Source: Vibrio sp. Hep-1b-8
GTDB lineage: Bacteria > Pseudomonadota > Gammaproteobacteria > Enterobacterales > Vibrionaceae
Direction: 5' to 3'
NCBI RefSeq assembly: GCF_006124995.1
Contig: NZ_QEWN01000109.1
Location: 50,947-114,946 of the forward strand
Length of the DNA stretch: 64,000 bases
Below, in pieces: positions 40,231 through 47,258 of the stretch. The position numbers and the translations under genes are program-made. The notes beneath the pieces are model-generated. The model was not told where the DNA came from, did no database searches, and saw only the letters and a list, made by a program, of their open reading frames with translations. Within the stretch, counting starts at the first letter, position 1; each line of letters opens with the position of its first letter.

Positions 40231-40666
40231 CATCTAGAACGTAATCTCGAAGTAAATTCTTTTTGTAGCCGATCTTTTTCGGGCAAAGCACATAGCCGTT
40301 ATCAGGAATGATCTTGTGAAGTAAGATGATGTTAGAGATGAAAGCGAAGCCACCACCAATAACCATAGAAATAATAATAACTTTTAGTGAGAGTTTAGGG
40401 TCTACCAATTCTCTTAAAGGGGCAATTCTTCCAACCTTACTCCAGAGCGCGACATAGATGAAAGGAATGACTGCCAAACAACCACCAACAGTCAGACTTA
40501 TTCCAAAGAACACTGACATAATATATAAGGGATCAACAATTAATTGAGCACCATGATTGTAGAGTTGCTTTATGTAAAAACTCCAATAAGTCCATAAAGC
40601 AACACAGCCAACTCCTGCTCCTAGCAGATGAGCAATTATAGTGATAATACAGTCCTTCTTTTTCAT
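40208..40666 (-). CDS. Membrane protein, probable immunity protein of the second toxin tip
   Basis: 152 residues with about four hydrophobic segments (DCIITIIAHLLGAGVGCVALW, FFGISLTVGGCLAVIPFIYV, VIIISMVIGGGFAFISNII) and a C-terminal tail with YVLC and YVLDVNQC. The tail pattern, YVxC then Yx[LI]x4C, recurs in the immunity-like gene at 41172-41582 (YVEC and YAITEDLC), so the two are probably related. Follows the toxin-tip ORF by 4 bp. ATG at 40666 chosen; an upstream TTG is weaker. May belong to a DUF1240-like family, which I cannot confirm. Confidence 0.6.
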   Translation of the reverse strand: MKKKDCIITIIAHLLGAGVGCVALWTYWSFYIKQLYNHGAQLIVDPLYIMSVFFGISLTVGGCLAVIPFIYVALWSKVGRIAPLRELVDPKLSLKVIIISMVIGGGFAFISNIILLHKIIPDNGYVLCPKKIGYKKNLLRDYVLDVNQCEKF

Positions 40667-40670
40667 CTGG

Positions 40671-40958
40671 TTATTTCTCGTCAAACTCGTCTATGACTGC
40701 TTCTACAAGCTTTTCTTGAAAGTCGGTTGCTTTATCTATCCCCCATACGAGGCCACTCGAAATCGCAAGGATTCCTAAGCCGACAACTACCGAACTTGCT
40801 ACCGGAACAGAAAGCGTTGCTCCAGCAACAACTCCCAGTACGTAAGCCAATGTCGCAACGCTTACCGCATGAACCAAAAGCTTAGCTTCATCAACTTTAA
40901 AGAACTTTTGAGCCATCCAACTTGTAGCTTTAGAAACGCCTTTTCTTCCATGAAACAA
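40671..40958 (-). CDS. Orphan toxin-tip-like protein with membrane hairpin, no PAAR domain
   Basis: Up to 95 residues from a TTG, or 81 from the ATG at 40916. Two glycine/alanine-rich hydrophobic stretches (LVHAVSVATLAYVLGVVAGA, VASSVVVGLGILAISSGLVWGI) precede a charged tail KATDFQEKLVEAVIDEFDEK. This hydrophobic hairpin plus acidic tail parallels the C-terminus of the PAAR protein at 41579-42718. It overlaps the preceding ORF in another frame and has no clear ribosome site, so it looks like a displaced or frameshifted effector tip kept with its own immunity gene. Confidence 0.5.
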   Translation of the reverse strand: MFHGRKGVSKATSWMAQKFFKVDEAKLLVHAVSVATLAYVLGVVAGATLSVPVASSVVVGLGILAISSGLVWGIDKATDFQEKLVEAVIDEFDEK

Positions 40959-41146
40959 GACATACTAATCGATAGCCCATGAAGGAAAGTTGGCAACCTC
41001 AATACAGCATAACGTCCTTGTATTAGTTCATGTTTCTGTAGTTTTAAAACCGACCAAACCATAACGAATAAGAAGAAAAAGAATAGGTTCGATATTGCCA
41101 ACCATCCAAAAACGATAAGAAACATTAAGACAATAATATTTTCCAA
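40862..41146 (-). CDS. Small membrane ORF, possibly out of frame at its end
   Basis: 94 codons from an ATG. The first 40 residues are strongly hydrophobic (MENIIVLMFLIVFGWLAI, then FFFFLFVMVWSVLKL), followed by a segment that overlaps the toxin-tip ORF by 97 bp in another frame. The hydrophobic part may be real and the last third a frameshifted continuation. No family recognised. It starts 25 bp after the first immunity gene. Confidence 0.4.
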   Translation of the reverse strand: MENIIVLMFLIVFGWLAISNLFFFFLFVMVWSVLKLQKHELIQGRYAVLRLPTFLHGLSISMSCFMEEKAFLKLQVGWLKSSLKLMKLSFWFMR

Positions 41147-41171
41147 ATTTGCTCCTAACTAGCTACAGTAG

Positions 41172-41582
41172 TTAATCATTTTGGGATTTTAGCGTTTGGC
41201 ACAGATCTTCAGTTATGGCATAAGTTCGACTAGAGTATCGACTGGAGAGCTTGCGTTCACTTTTGCATTCCACATAGTTAGTTACGTTCGCGTGGGATTG
41301 ATTATAAAGTCCTATAGCAAGCAATGGAGCCACAACCAAACCGAGGATCACTAAGACACGATTAGCATCTCCAATAGGTAAACGGAGAGTAAACTCATCT
41401 TTAATCACATAAATAATCAGGTATGGGCATATTAATAGCATCCCAAAGCTCGCCCAAATATTTAATAGGCCATCAAGCACAATCTTACCATCGTTTGAGA
41501 AAGCACTGGTGATTTGGTCACTGACCTGAATGTAAGCTCCAATAGTTACTAGAAGGCCAATTATTATTCGCACAAAGTTCAT
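41172..41582 (-). CDS. Membrane protein, probable immunity protein of the PAAR effector
   Basis: 136 residues with about three to four hydrophobic segments (IIIGLLVTIGAYIQV, FGMLLICPYLIIYVI, VLVILGLVVAPLLAIGLY) and a polar tail with Cys residues in YVEC...YAITEDLC. Its ATG overlaps the stop codon of the PAAR gene (ATGA), the tight coupling typical of effector-immunity pairs. An inner-membrane location would suit protection against a pore-forming toxin. Related in its tail to the second immunity-like gene. Confidence 0.65.
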   Translation of the reverse strand: MNFVRIIIGLLVTIGAYIQVSDQITSAFSNDGKIVLDGLLNIWASFGMLLICPYLIIYVIKDEFTLRLPIGDANRVLVILGLVVAPLLAIGLYNQSHANVTNYVECKSERKLSSRYSSRTYAITEDLCQTLKSQND

Positions 41583-42718
41583 TCGAAATACTTTTCAGCC
41601 TCTTTTACAAAATCTTCAGAATAACCATACTCATTATCTATATGATCAAGTCCCTTGCCGATGTAAAAAGAAGTTACCGTAAAAAATAATCCTGTTGCCA
41701 AAACGCCAATTGTTGCAGGGACAAAGGCTGCCGTAAGCAATGCTGCACCTCCCAATGAAATAAAGCCTTTAACCATATCGACAGAAGAGTTACCAACAAA
41801 CTCTGCCATGGTAGCTTCATCTCGTAATGCATAGTCAAGGGCATTAATACCAATTGAAACAGCAAACTCTAAACCGACATTAAAGCGAACGTATCGAGTT
41901 GCTCCTTTTAGATCATTTAGCCCTAAGCTCATCTTAATAATTCTTGAGTTATTTGCTTTCCACTTATGACCACGCTCAAGAGTTTTCAGATGCTTGCGAT
42001 AGTTTTTGATAATGATCCAGTCTTGACCATTAATTGTTTTTGTATAGGACTGGACTTTTAATCCACCTAAACCTTTAGCAACCATGTATGCATCATACGA
42101 ACCTTTACCTAAGCCCAAACCATAATTTTTTATATCACCTAACGTACTTTTGCCCCCTAAATCTTCATAGAGATTTTGGGCAAACTCTTCAGCTTCTTCA
42201 ACAGATAGCCAAGCATAATCTTTAATTGGCTGCTCATAGATCACTTTCAGCTCTTTCTTTCCTTCAGGCGCTAATGGATTATAAGGAGGCCAATAAGCAT
42301 TTTTAGGGTCTATCTGAGGAGTAGCAGCTTGAGAAGCCGTAGATGCATTTGAGGGGCTTAATTGCTGGCTATTAAGGCTTTGGTTCGAAGGTGCTGACGT
42401 CATCGAAACACCTGAACCAAAACTTACATTTTCTCCCACATTAACCGAACTATTTGACTCAAGAATGAAGTTATCTGGGCAATTACACAGAATTTGATAT
42501 CCACTTAGTGCCGCTTGCTGCCCATTAGGAAGATAGACTTTGTTACCATTGCCGACAGGAACAATAATCCCTTTACCTTTACAGCTTTTACGCCCAGAGG
42601 CGCAAGAGCCGTATTGATGAATAGAGGTTGCAGGCTTCCCTTCAACAATCACATCATTATGACCTTCGAGTACAACACCGCCTGTTGTGGTTCCTGTCCC
42701 TTTAGTAACAAACTTCAT
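41579..42718 (-). CDS. PAAR-domain protein with membrane-inserting C-terminus, probable T6SS effector
   Basis: 379 residues. Residues 1-90 are a PAAR domain (GTTTGGVVLEGHNDVIVEGKP, with Cys/His pairs such as YGSCASGRKSC and LCNCPDN), which caps the T6SS VgrG spike. A Ser/Asn/Gln linker (about 95-140) leads to a C-terminal domain without a known enzyme motif. It contains a long hydrophobic hairpin at about 319-354 (ISLGGAALLTAAFVPATIG...) and an acidic tail, which suggests a pore- or membrane-targeting toxin. No vgrG or T6SS structural gene is in the window. Immunity candidate directly downstream. Confidence 0.72.
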   Translation of the reverse strand: MKFVTKGTGTTTGGVVLEGHNDVIVEGKPATSIHQYGSCASGRKSCKGKGIIVPVGNGNKVYLPNGQQAALSGYQILCNCPDNFILESNSSVNVGENVSFGSGVSMTSAPSNQSLNSQQLSPSNASTASQAATPQIDPKNAYWPPYNPLAPEGKKELKVIYEQPIKDYAWLSVEEAEEFAQNLYEDLGGKSTLGDIKNYGLGLGKGSYDAYMVAKGLGGLKVQSYTKTINGQDWIIIKNYRKHLKTLERGHKWKANNSRIIKMSLGLNDLKGATRYVRFNVGLEFAVSIGINALDYALRDEATMAEFVGNSSVDMVKGFISLGGAALLTAAFVPATIGVLATGLFFTVTSFYIGKGLDHIDNEYGYSEDFVKEAEKYFE

Positions 42719-42733
42719 AACAATACTCTTTGG

Positions 42734-43426
42734 TTAATGTTGAATGGTTTTCCAGCCTAATAATAGGAAACACGACGAAGCGTAGCGCTCTTCTTGAATC
42801 GAGGGGGAGTGCTCTGGGCATTGAAAATTGATTTTTTTGAAATGTTGAATTGCGAGATCATTTATCGTTTTATGATTCATCTTATTCACTTCTCTGACAA
42901 GAGTCAGATAGTCTCCAACTTCGGTATCAAATAGCTCGCTGATGAGCTTGAAATTCGAACTAGGGAATGTAATCGTTTCTTCCTTCCCTATTTCAATGAG
43001 CGTATCTAAAGAAACGTCTAAGTGATACGACACTGGCGCAAATATTCCGTTACGGCTAAGGAGCGTTCCATCAGCAGAAGAGGCAAATCCAAAAATGAGG
43101 GAGAAACCAAACATGTCATGCCCGTAGTTAAATTTCATATTGATCGACATTTCTAAACGATTGAGATCGGAGAACGAATAAACCTTCCACTTTCCTTTTA
43201 AAGCTTCGTCACCATTTGCGTTCATACGTATACATTGAATATAAGCATCCAATTTTGAACAAAACAGAGCAAGCCCACTCCTATACCCCGCTGTGCCAAT
43301 CCAAGAAGTTTCTAGCCAAGGCTTGTTAGAAATTGTTCGATCTTCTCTCGCTATACACCAAAGTGGCAGCTCAGCTTGATAGTTGTTGCCATTGGGCAGA
43401 TAAAACGCGACTTTCTGATTCTTCAT
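42734..43426 (-). CDS. Unrecognised 230-aa protein upstream of the PAAR effector
   Basis: A soluble-looking protein (MKNQKVAFYLPNGNNYQAEL, later FNYGHDMFGFSLIFGFASS) ending 15 bp before the PAAR gene on the same strand. I do not recognise DUF1795, DUF2169 or DUF4123 signatures, the known PAAR/VgrG chaperones. Its position as first gene of the cassette suggests an adaptor or chaperone for loading the effector, but that is inference from position only. Confidence 0.6.
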   Translation of the reverse strand: MKNQKVAFYLPNGNNYQAELPLWCIAREDRTISNKPWLETSWIGTAGYRSGLALFCSKLDAYIQCIRMNANGDEALKGKWKVYSFSDLNRLEMSINMKFNYGHDMFGFSLIFGFASSADGTLLSRNGIFAPVSYHLDVSLDTLIEIGKEETITFPSSNFKLISELFDTEVGDYLTLVREVNKMNHKTINDLAIQHFKKINFQCPEHSPSIQEERYASSCFLLLGWKTIQH

Positions 43427-43808
43427 ATGATTAATAGTGACTAAAACAAAAATCCCATCAGACTACAAAACCTGTTTAAAAGTAAGGTTAGCTTATACAA
43501 ATAATTGAGTATTCCTTAGAGATAAAACTGAAAATGTGATTCCCATTCAAAGAGTTGAGCTAAGACTTAAGGTTCTTATAGGGACATAAGGTTCTTATAG
43601 GGACAGGCGCTTTAAACTTCTCGCAAATCAAGTTCACTGGCTGTGTGATAACCCCGAACGGGGACAAACAAAGAACGCAGGTTTGTGCCGGTTTGAGTGA
43701 AAAAATTTGGCTAAACTTGCTTGACCTGTCTATAACTTCACCCTTTATACTCGCCAGATATCCACTTACCATTTCTTAATGTAAAGCTCAGCTAGGAGAG
43801 ATAAACAG
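43427..43808. other. Non-coding stretch before the acetyltransferase
   Basis: 382 bp without a credible gene. It holds the presumed promoter of the PAAR cassette (leftward) and the tandem repeat at 43568-43605. A GCTAGGAGAG ribosome site for the next gene is at the right edge. Confidence 0.4.
43568..43605. repeat. 19-bp tandem duplication
   Basis: TAAGGTTCTTATAGGGACA occurs twice head to tail (43568-43586 and 43587-43605). Two copies only. Looks like a slippage or junction scar; it does not have the length or symmetry of an integron attC site. Confidence 0.8.
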
Positions 43809-44351
43809 ATGAAATACGCGTTGTATAAACAAGAGCAAATTCAAGAAATTATTCAACTGTTCAACGACACATTTTCTGCTTCGGAAGGGAAAGAAGAAGG
43901 CGCGCTGATTGCGAAACTGGTCGAAGACTTCGTTACTTTGCCAACCAAAGCTGAAGACCTTTATATCTTTGTCGCACAAGATGAACGGGAACGCATTTTT
44001 GGCAGCATTATCTTCTCAAGGTTGAGTTTTCCAAACGATGAAAACATCTTCCTCTTAGCCCCTGTTGCCGTCGCGACAGAGTGTCACGGACAGGGGGTGG
44101 GGCAGGGGCTAATCCAGTTTGGCCTTGAGAGGTTAAAAGAAAAAGGAGTAACGGTTGCGGTCACTTACGGTGATATTAACTTTTACGCTAAAACAGGATT
44201 TATGCCCATCACTGAGGATGTGATCCAGGCCCCGCTTAACTTGTCATACCCTGAAGGTTGGATCGCACAGTCCCTGGTGGGTGAAAGCATCGCTAAAGTC
44301 GCAGGTAAACCAACATGCGCAAAAGCGATAGATAACCCAGTTTACTGGTAG
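43809..44351 (+). CDS. GNAT-family N-acetyltransferase
   Basis: 180 residues, acetyl-CoA-dependent. The cofactor loop is HGQGVGQGLIQFGLERL (about 93-109), matching motif A (Q/R-x-x-G-x-G/A). The layout, with LAPVAVATECHGQGVG and TYGDINFYAKTGFMP, resembles the YhbS-like GNAT group. The acceptor substrate is unknown. Single gene with a good ribosome site (AGGAGAG). Confidence 0.85.
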   Translation: MKYALYKQEQIQEIIQLFNDTFSASEGKEEGALIAKLVEDFVTLPTKAEDLYIFVAQDERERIFGSIIFSRLSFPNDENIFLLAPVAVATECHGQGVGQGLIQFGLERLKEKGVTVAVTYGDINFYAKTGFMPITEDVIQAPLNLSYPEGWIAQSLVGESIAKVAGKPTCAKAIDNPVYW

Positions 44352-44492
44352 GGACATCAAGCGGTTTGAATCTTGACCCGTTTCAACTGTGCGAGAGTGA
44401 ACCATTGTGATTCATGGTGGGAACTCTCGTGCACGTGACTAGAACGACTTTGATGTTTATATCGAGAGATAAGCCGCTACCGAGCACAACGC

Positions 44493-44834
44493 TTAGCCAG
44501 CCGCTATCCCCCACTTTAGGGTACATCTCGCTTTGGTTCCTGCGGGTCTGTTTTTTACCACATTGAAGTGAAGGATCTGCTTGTTGCGTGTTTTGGGCAT
44601 AGACAAATAATCCATCGCCATTTTGTGGCAAAGCTTACCCACTTCATCTAAAGGCAGTTCAACTTTGCGCAATTCTCCATCATAATTTATGCCCTCAAAA
44701 ACAACGGTTTGCTGTCCCTGTGAATCGATTATGTCTACCCCATTGAAACCTCCGGCAAAGTCACTGGCTCCGGCAAACGGCGTCATAAAAAAGACAGTCG
44801 CCAATACCACGATATGTGTAATCTTGCGGTTCAT
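44493..44834 (-). CDS. Small exported protein, unrecognised
   Basis: 113 residues with a signal peptide (ITHIVVLATVFFMTPFAGA) and a mature domain of about 90 residues (FAGGFNGVDIIDSQGQQTVV), with two Cys that could form a disulfide. GAGGATAAAGA ribosome site 7 nt before the ATG. No family recognised. Periplasmic location inferred. Confidence 0.6.
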   Translation of the reverse strand: MNRKITHIVVLATVFFMTPFAGASDFAGGFNGVDIIDSQGQQTVVFEGINYDGELRKVELPLDEVGKLCHKMAMDYLSMPKTRNKQILHFNVVKNRPAGTKARCTLKWGIAAG

Positions 44835-44905
44835 TCTTTATCCTCAATTTTGGTTATCATAGCGCCAATCGTTCAGCCATTTATACATCAATACAGCCGA
44901 ACAAC

Positions 44906-45163
44906 CTAACACTCGTCGCTGTCGAACCTCGACCACCTTATTCGCTCTTCTTTATGCAGCGCGAAACCGTAATAGGCCCATTGCTCTGCATAGTGGGCGA
45001 TCTGATCTGGAGAGGAAATACCCGCTTCATAAAGCTTCCTGCTCAGGCCTTGAAGCGCGACTTTTGTGAATAAATCCTCATCCCATACGTTTTGGTTCTC
45101 GCGAAAGCCGATGCCTGAATGGTTGATTATCAAGCAATGATTAGGTAACACAGTCGATTTCAT
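44906..45163 (-). CDS. Small hypothetical protein
   Basis: 85 residues from the ATG at 45163, which has GGAG 9 nt upstream; a longer frame starts with TTG at 45193. The sequence is soluble and rich in aromatic residues (GFRENQNVWDEDLFTKVALQ, then YGFALHKEERIRWSRFD). I do not recognise it. It shares its strand with the exported protein gene downstream, and the two may be co-transcribed. Confidence 0.5.
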   Translation of the reverse strand: MKSTVLPNHCLIINHSGIGFRENQNVWDEDLFTKVALQGLSRKLYEAGISSPDQIAHYAEQWAYYGFALHKEERIRWSRFDSDEC

Positions 45164-45312
45164 AATGGTTGGCTCCGTTGTGTTGGGCTTCAATCATAGT
45201 CATTTCTTAAATGAGAAAATGTGAATGTTTGATGGTGTTTTAAATACCCAATAATTTTCAGTTGATTAAAACCATCCAACAACCGCCCATCTTAAACGGA
45301 CAGACGCTTTAA

Positions 45313-45912
45313 ATTGTACTGTTTATTGAGTTCGCGGTTGGCAACCAACAAAGTCGCATTGAGCTTGAGTCACTATCCAATTCAGCGAAAGGTAAGACCG
45401 ACGCGAGTACATGGTTAGCTTCTGCTCAAATACAGCAAGAGATGTTTAATGCTTTTTACGATGAAAGCTCGTTTCGTAACAGCTTGCTTCGTATTGGTAG
45501 TGATGCAAAATACAGCCTTGAATATCAAGATTTCCTTTTAGACAGCGTTTTCGGGGTGAAATACCAAAAAGGGCTCTTAAGCGGCACACACCAAGACTAC
45601 GATGCATTGGTAACACTGATGAAAATGAGTCTGGAGTGGCAGTCTTTCATCTCTCATCTTGAATATGAGTACTCACAAAGCAAGACGATACGCACCAAGC
45701 AACTTCAATTTGCGCTAGAGTATACGGCTCAGTTTAACCAAGATCTGACCATCAGCACATGGAGTAAAATGTCTTCTGCGCAACAATTTTCTCCTTAATA
45801 TGCCAGTATTGGCACCAGATTCACTCACCGAGACTCGGGTATTAGTGCAGGATTCTCACTTCCCGTTATGACAACGGGAGAGGTGCTGTTGTCCTTTGAC
45901 ATCCCTTTGTGA
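45313..45912 (+). pseudogene. Decayed gene with an internal stop codon
   Basis: One frame is open from 45313 to 45912 except for a single TAA at 45796-45798. Before it, codons read NSAKGKTDASTWLASAQIQQ and SLEYQDFLLDSVFGVKYQ; after it, in the same frame, YASIGTRFTHRDSGISAGFS and ending LLSFDIPL. No start codon with a ribosome site is at the 5' end. It therefore looks like the 3' two-thirds of a broken gene. A shorter 118-codon ORF from 45442 exists inside. The product is unknown; the end looks beta-rich. Confidence 0.5.
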
Positions 45913-45954
45913 TGCCACACAGCAAGGCTCCTCACTCAACGCCCGCTTTCAATC

Positions 45955-45980
45955 AAAAGACGTCCACGGACGTCTTTTTA
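45955..45980 (+). terminator. Rho-independent terminator
   Basis: Perfect 11-bp stem AAAAGACGTCC / GGACGTCTTTT with a 2-nt spacer and extra T. Follows the decayed gene by 42 bp. Confidence 0.88.
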
Positions 45981-46196
45981 TTTGCCCAATACACCCACGG
46001 AACATTATCAACAAACGGGGTAATCCATCATCCCCTTCTCGTTGACGGGTTCTGAGGTGTGTGTGCTTACAAGGTTTGTTACAAGGTTAAAAAATGTGGT
46101 ATGCAAGTTATGCGATTTTTTGCGTGTTATTTGGGTACTCGTTTAGCCATACAAAAAAGTTAAGGAGTGGGTTCTATGCGTCCCACTCCTTTCTTT

Positions 46197-46658
46197 TCAT
46201 ACCACACAATCGTATTTACGAGCTGCATTGACAGCCATACACCCGATAAGACCACCAGCTAAAATATACAGCAAAGAGTTCTTCGATTGGTTGCAGTGAG
46301 CAAAAAGCAAACCTGCAACCGCGCCCAAGCCTGCCCCTTGTAGCTGCTCACTTGAAGGTTTGCCGTGTAGTACTGTAGAGGCGAAATGCTCACAGTTATT
46401 ATCTAGCACCCCATATTTTCTCGCTTTCTTAATCAATTGCTCTGCTTGGTTGAGCAGTTCATTTTTCTTTTCGTCACATAGGTGACTTAAGACTACTTTG
46501 ATTGGCTTTCCATTTGCGTACTCTTCTAAGGTACAAATTTCTACGTTGCCATCTGGCGAGTTGTGAAGTACTCGCCCTTTACCTAGGTAGATTCCGGCAT
46601 GTTCTACCAGCAGTTTTGAACGATAAAGTAGATCACCAATACTAAGATTATTCTTCAT
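46197..46658 (-). CDS. LRAT-like (NlpC/P60 superfamily) protein with C-terminal membrane segment
   Basis: 153 residues. The LRAT pattern is visible: EHAGIYLG with H20, a second His at H32 (VLHNS), and NNCEHF with C89. The 12-residue His-His spacing and NCEHF block are as in LRAT/HRASLS acyltransferases, so a circularly permuted papain-like thiol catalyst is likely. A C-terminal hydrophobic region (about 109-145, LGAVAGLLFAHC...LLYILAGGLIGCMA) should anchor it in a membrane. AAGGAAA ribosome site. Divergent from a Xre regulator. Bacterial role unknown. Confidence 0.72.
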   Translation of the reverse strand: MKNNLSIGDLLYRSKLLVEHAGIYLGKGRVLHNSPDGNVEICTLEEYANGKPIKVVLSHLCDEKKNELLNQAEQLIKKARKYGVLDNNCEHFASTVLHGKPSSEQLQGAGLGAVAGLLFAHCNQSKNSLLYILAGGLIGCMAVNAARKYDCVV

Positions 46659-46747
46659 TAATTTTCCTTACTGATTTAAAGTATGTTTATTCAAAATTCA
46701 CATCAATATTCGTAAGACGTATATTGATGCGTTAAACTTATATCTAT

Positions 46748-46767
46748 ACACTTGATTGATCAAGTGT
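46748..46767. promoter_or_regulatory. Palindromic operator candidate between LRAT-like gene and Xre regulator
   Basis: ACACTTGA-TTGA-TCAAGTGT is a perfect 8-bp inverted repeat with a 4-nt spacer, 22 bp before the regulator's ATG. The size and symmetry suit a dimeric HTH repressor. Binding by the neighbouring protein is inference. Confidence 0.55.
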
Positions 46768-46789
46768 TATTTAGTTATTGGTGGTAAAA

Positions 46790-47179
46790 ATGCAAGACAA
46801 AATGGTTTCTTACTCATCGATTCTGGGTGTGGTCGTCGCGAATAAACGCAAAGAACTAGACATAGAGCAGAGCGTATTAGCTGAAAAAATGGGGCTTTCA
46901 CAAGCTAGCTATAGTCGTTTGGAATCAGGAAAGTCAACGTTCTCTGTTGATCAGATGTTTGAATGTGCTAAAGCTCTTCGTATTGCTCCAGATGAACTTT
47001 TTAATTCGGTTGTGAATACAGTTAATAATCTCAAGGAAAGTGAACAGGTGTCTGTTCAAGCCCAACTCAGAGGTAACGCAACGAAAGCGAAGTCTGAAGG
47101 GGGGAGCAATGTAGGTACTTTCATAGCGGGAGCGGCCTTGGGAGCATTAATAGTTGGATTGGCTGGTAAGTCCAAATAA
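46790..47179 (+). CDS. Xre-family regulator with C-terminal hydrophobic tail
   Basis: 129 residues. A Cro/CI-type HTH fills about 12-68 (LDIEQSVLAEKMGLSQASYS, then RLESGKSTFSVDQM). The C-terminus has a glycine/alanine-rich hydrophobic stretch at 111-126 (FIAGAALGALIVGLAG) followed by KSK, unusual for this family, which suggests membrane attachment. ATG at 46790 chosen because GGTGG precedes it; a TTG four codons earlier is weaker. Heads the region before the restriction operon and may control it and/or the divergent LRAT-like gene. Confidence 0.75.
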   Translation: MQDKMVSYSSILGVVVANKRKELDIEQSVLAEKMGLSQASYSRLESGKSTFSVDQMFECAKALRIAPDELFNSVVNTVNNLKESEQVSVQAQLRGNATKAKSEGGSNVGTFIAGAALGALIVGLAGKSK

Positions 47180-47258
47180 ACGTAACGGATATCAATGTAA
47201 CTGATTGTATATCTTGGTATATTGCCGAAATTAAAAGCCAAAATGGTTAGGGTGTGTA

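Noticed and set aside
43560..43772. Possible integron attC-like repeats near GGGACAGGCGCTTTAAA (also near 45,295)
   Set aside because: No paired R and L boxes or foldable attC arms, no run of cassettes and no integrase, so not an integron array.
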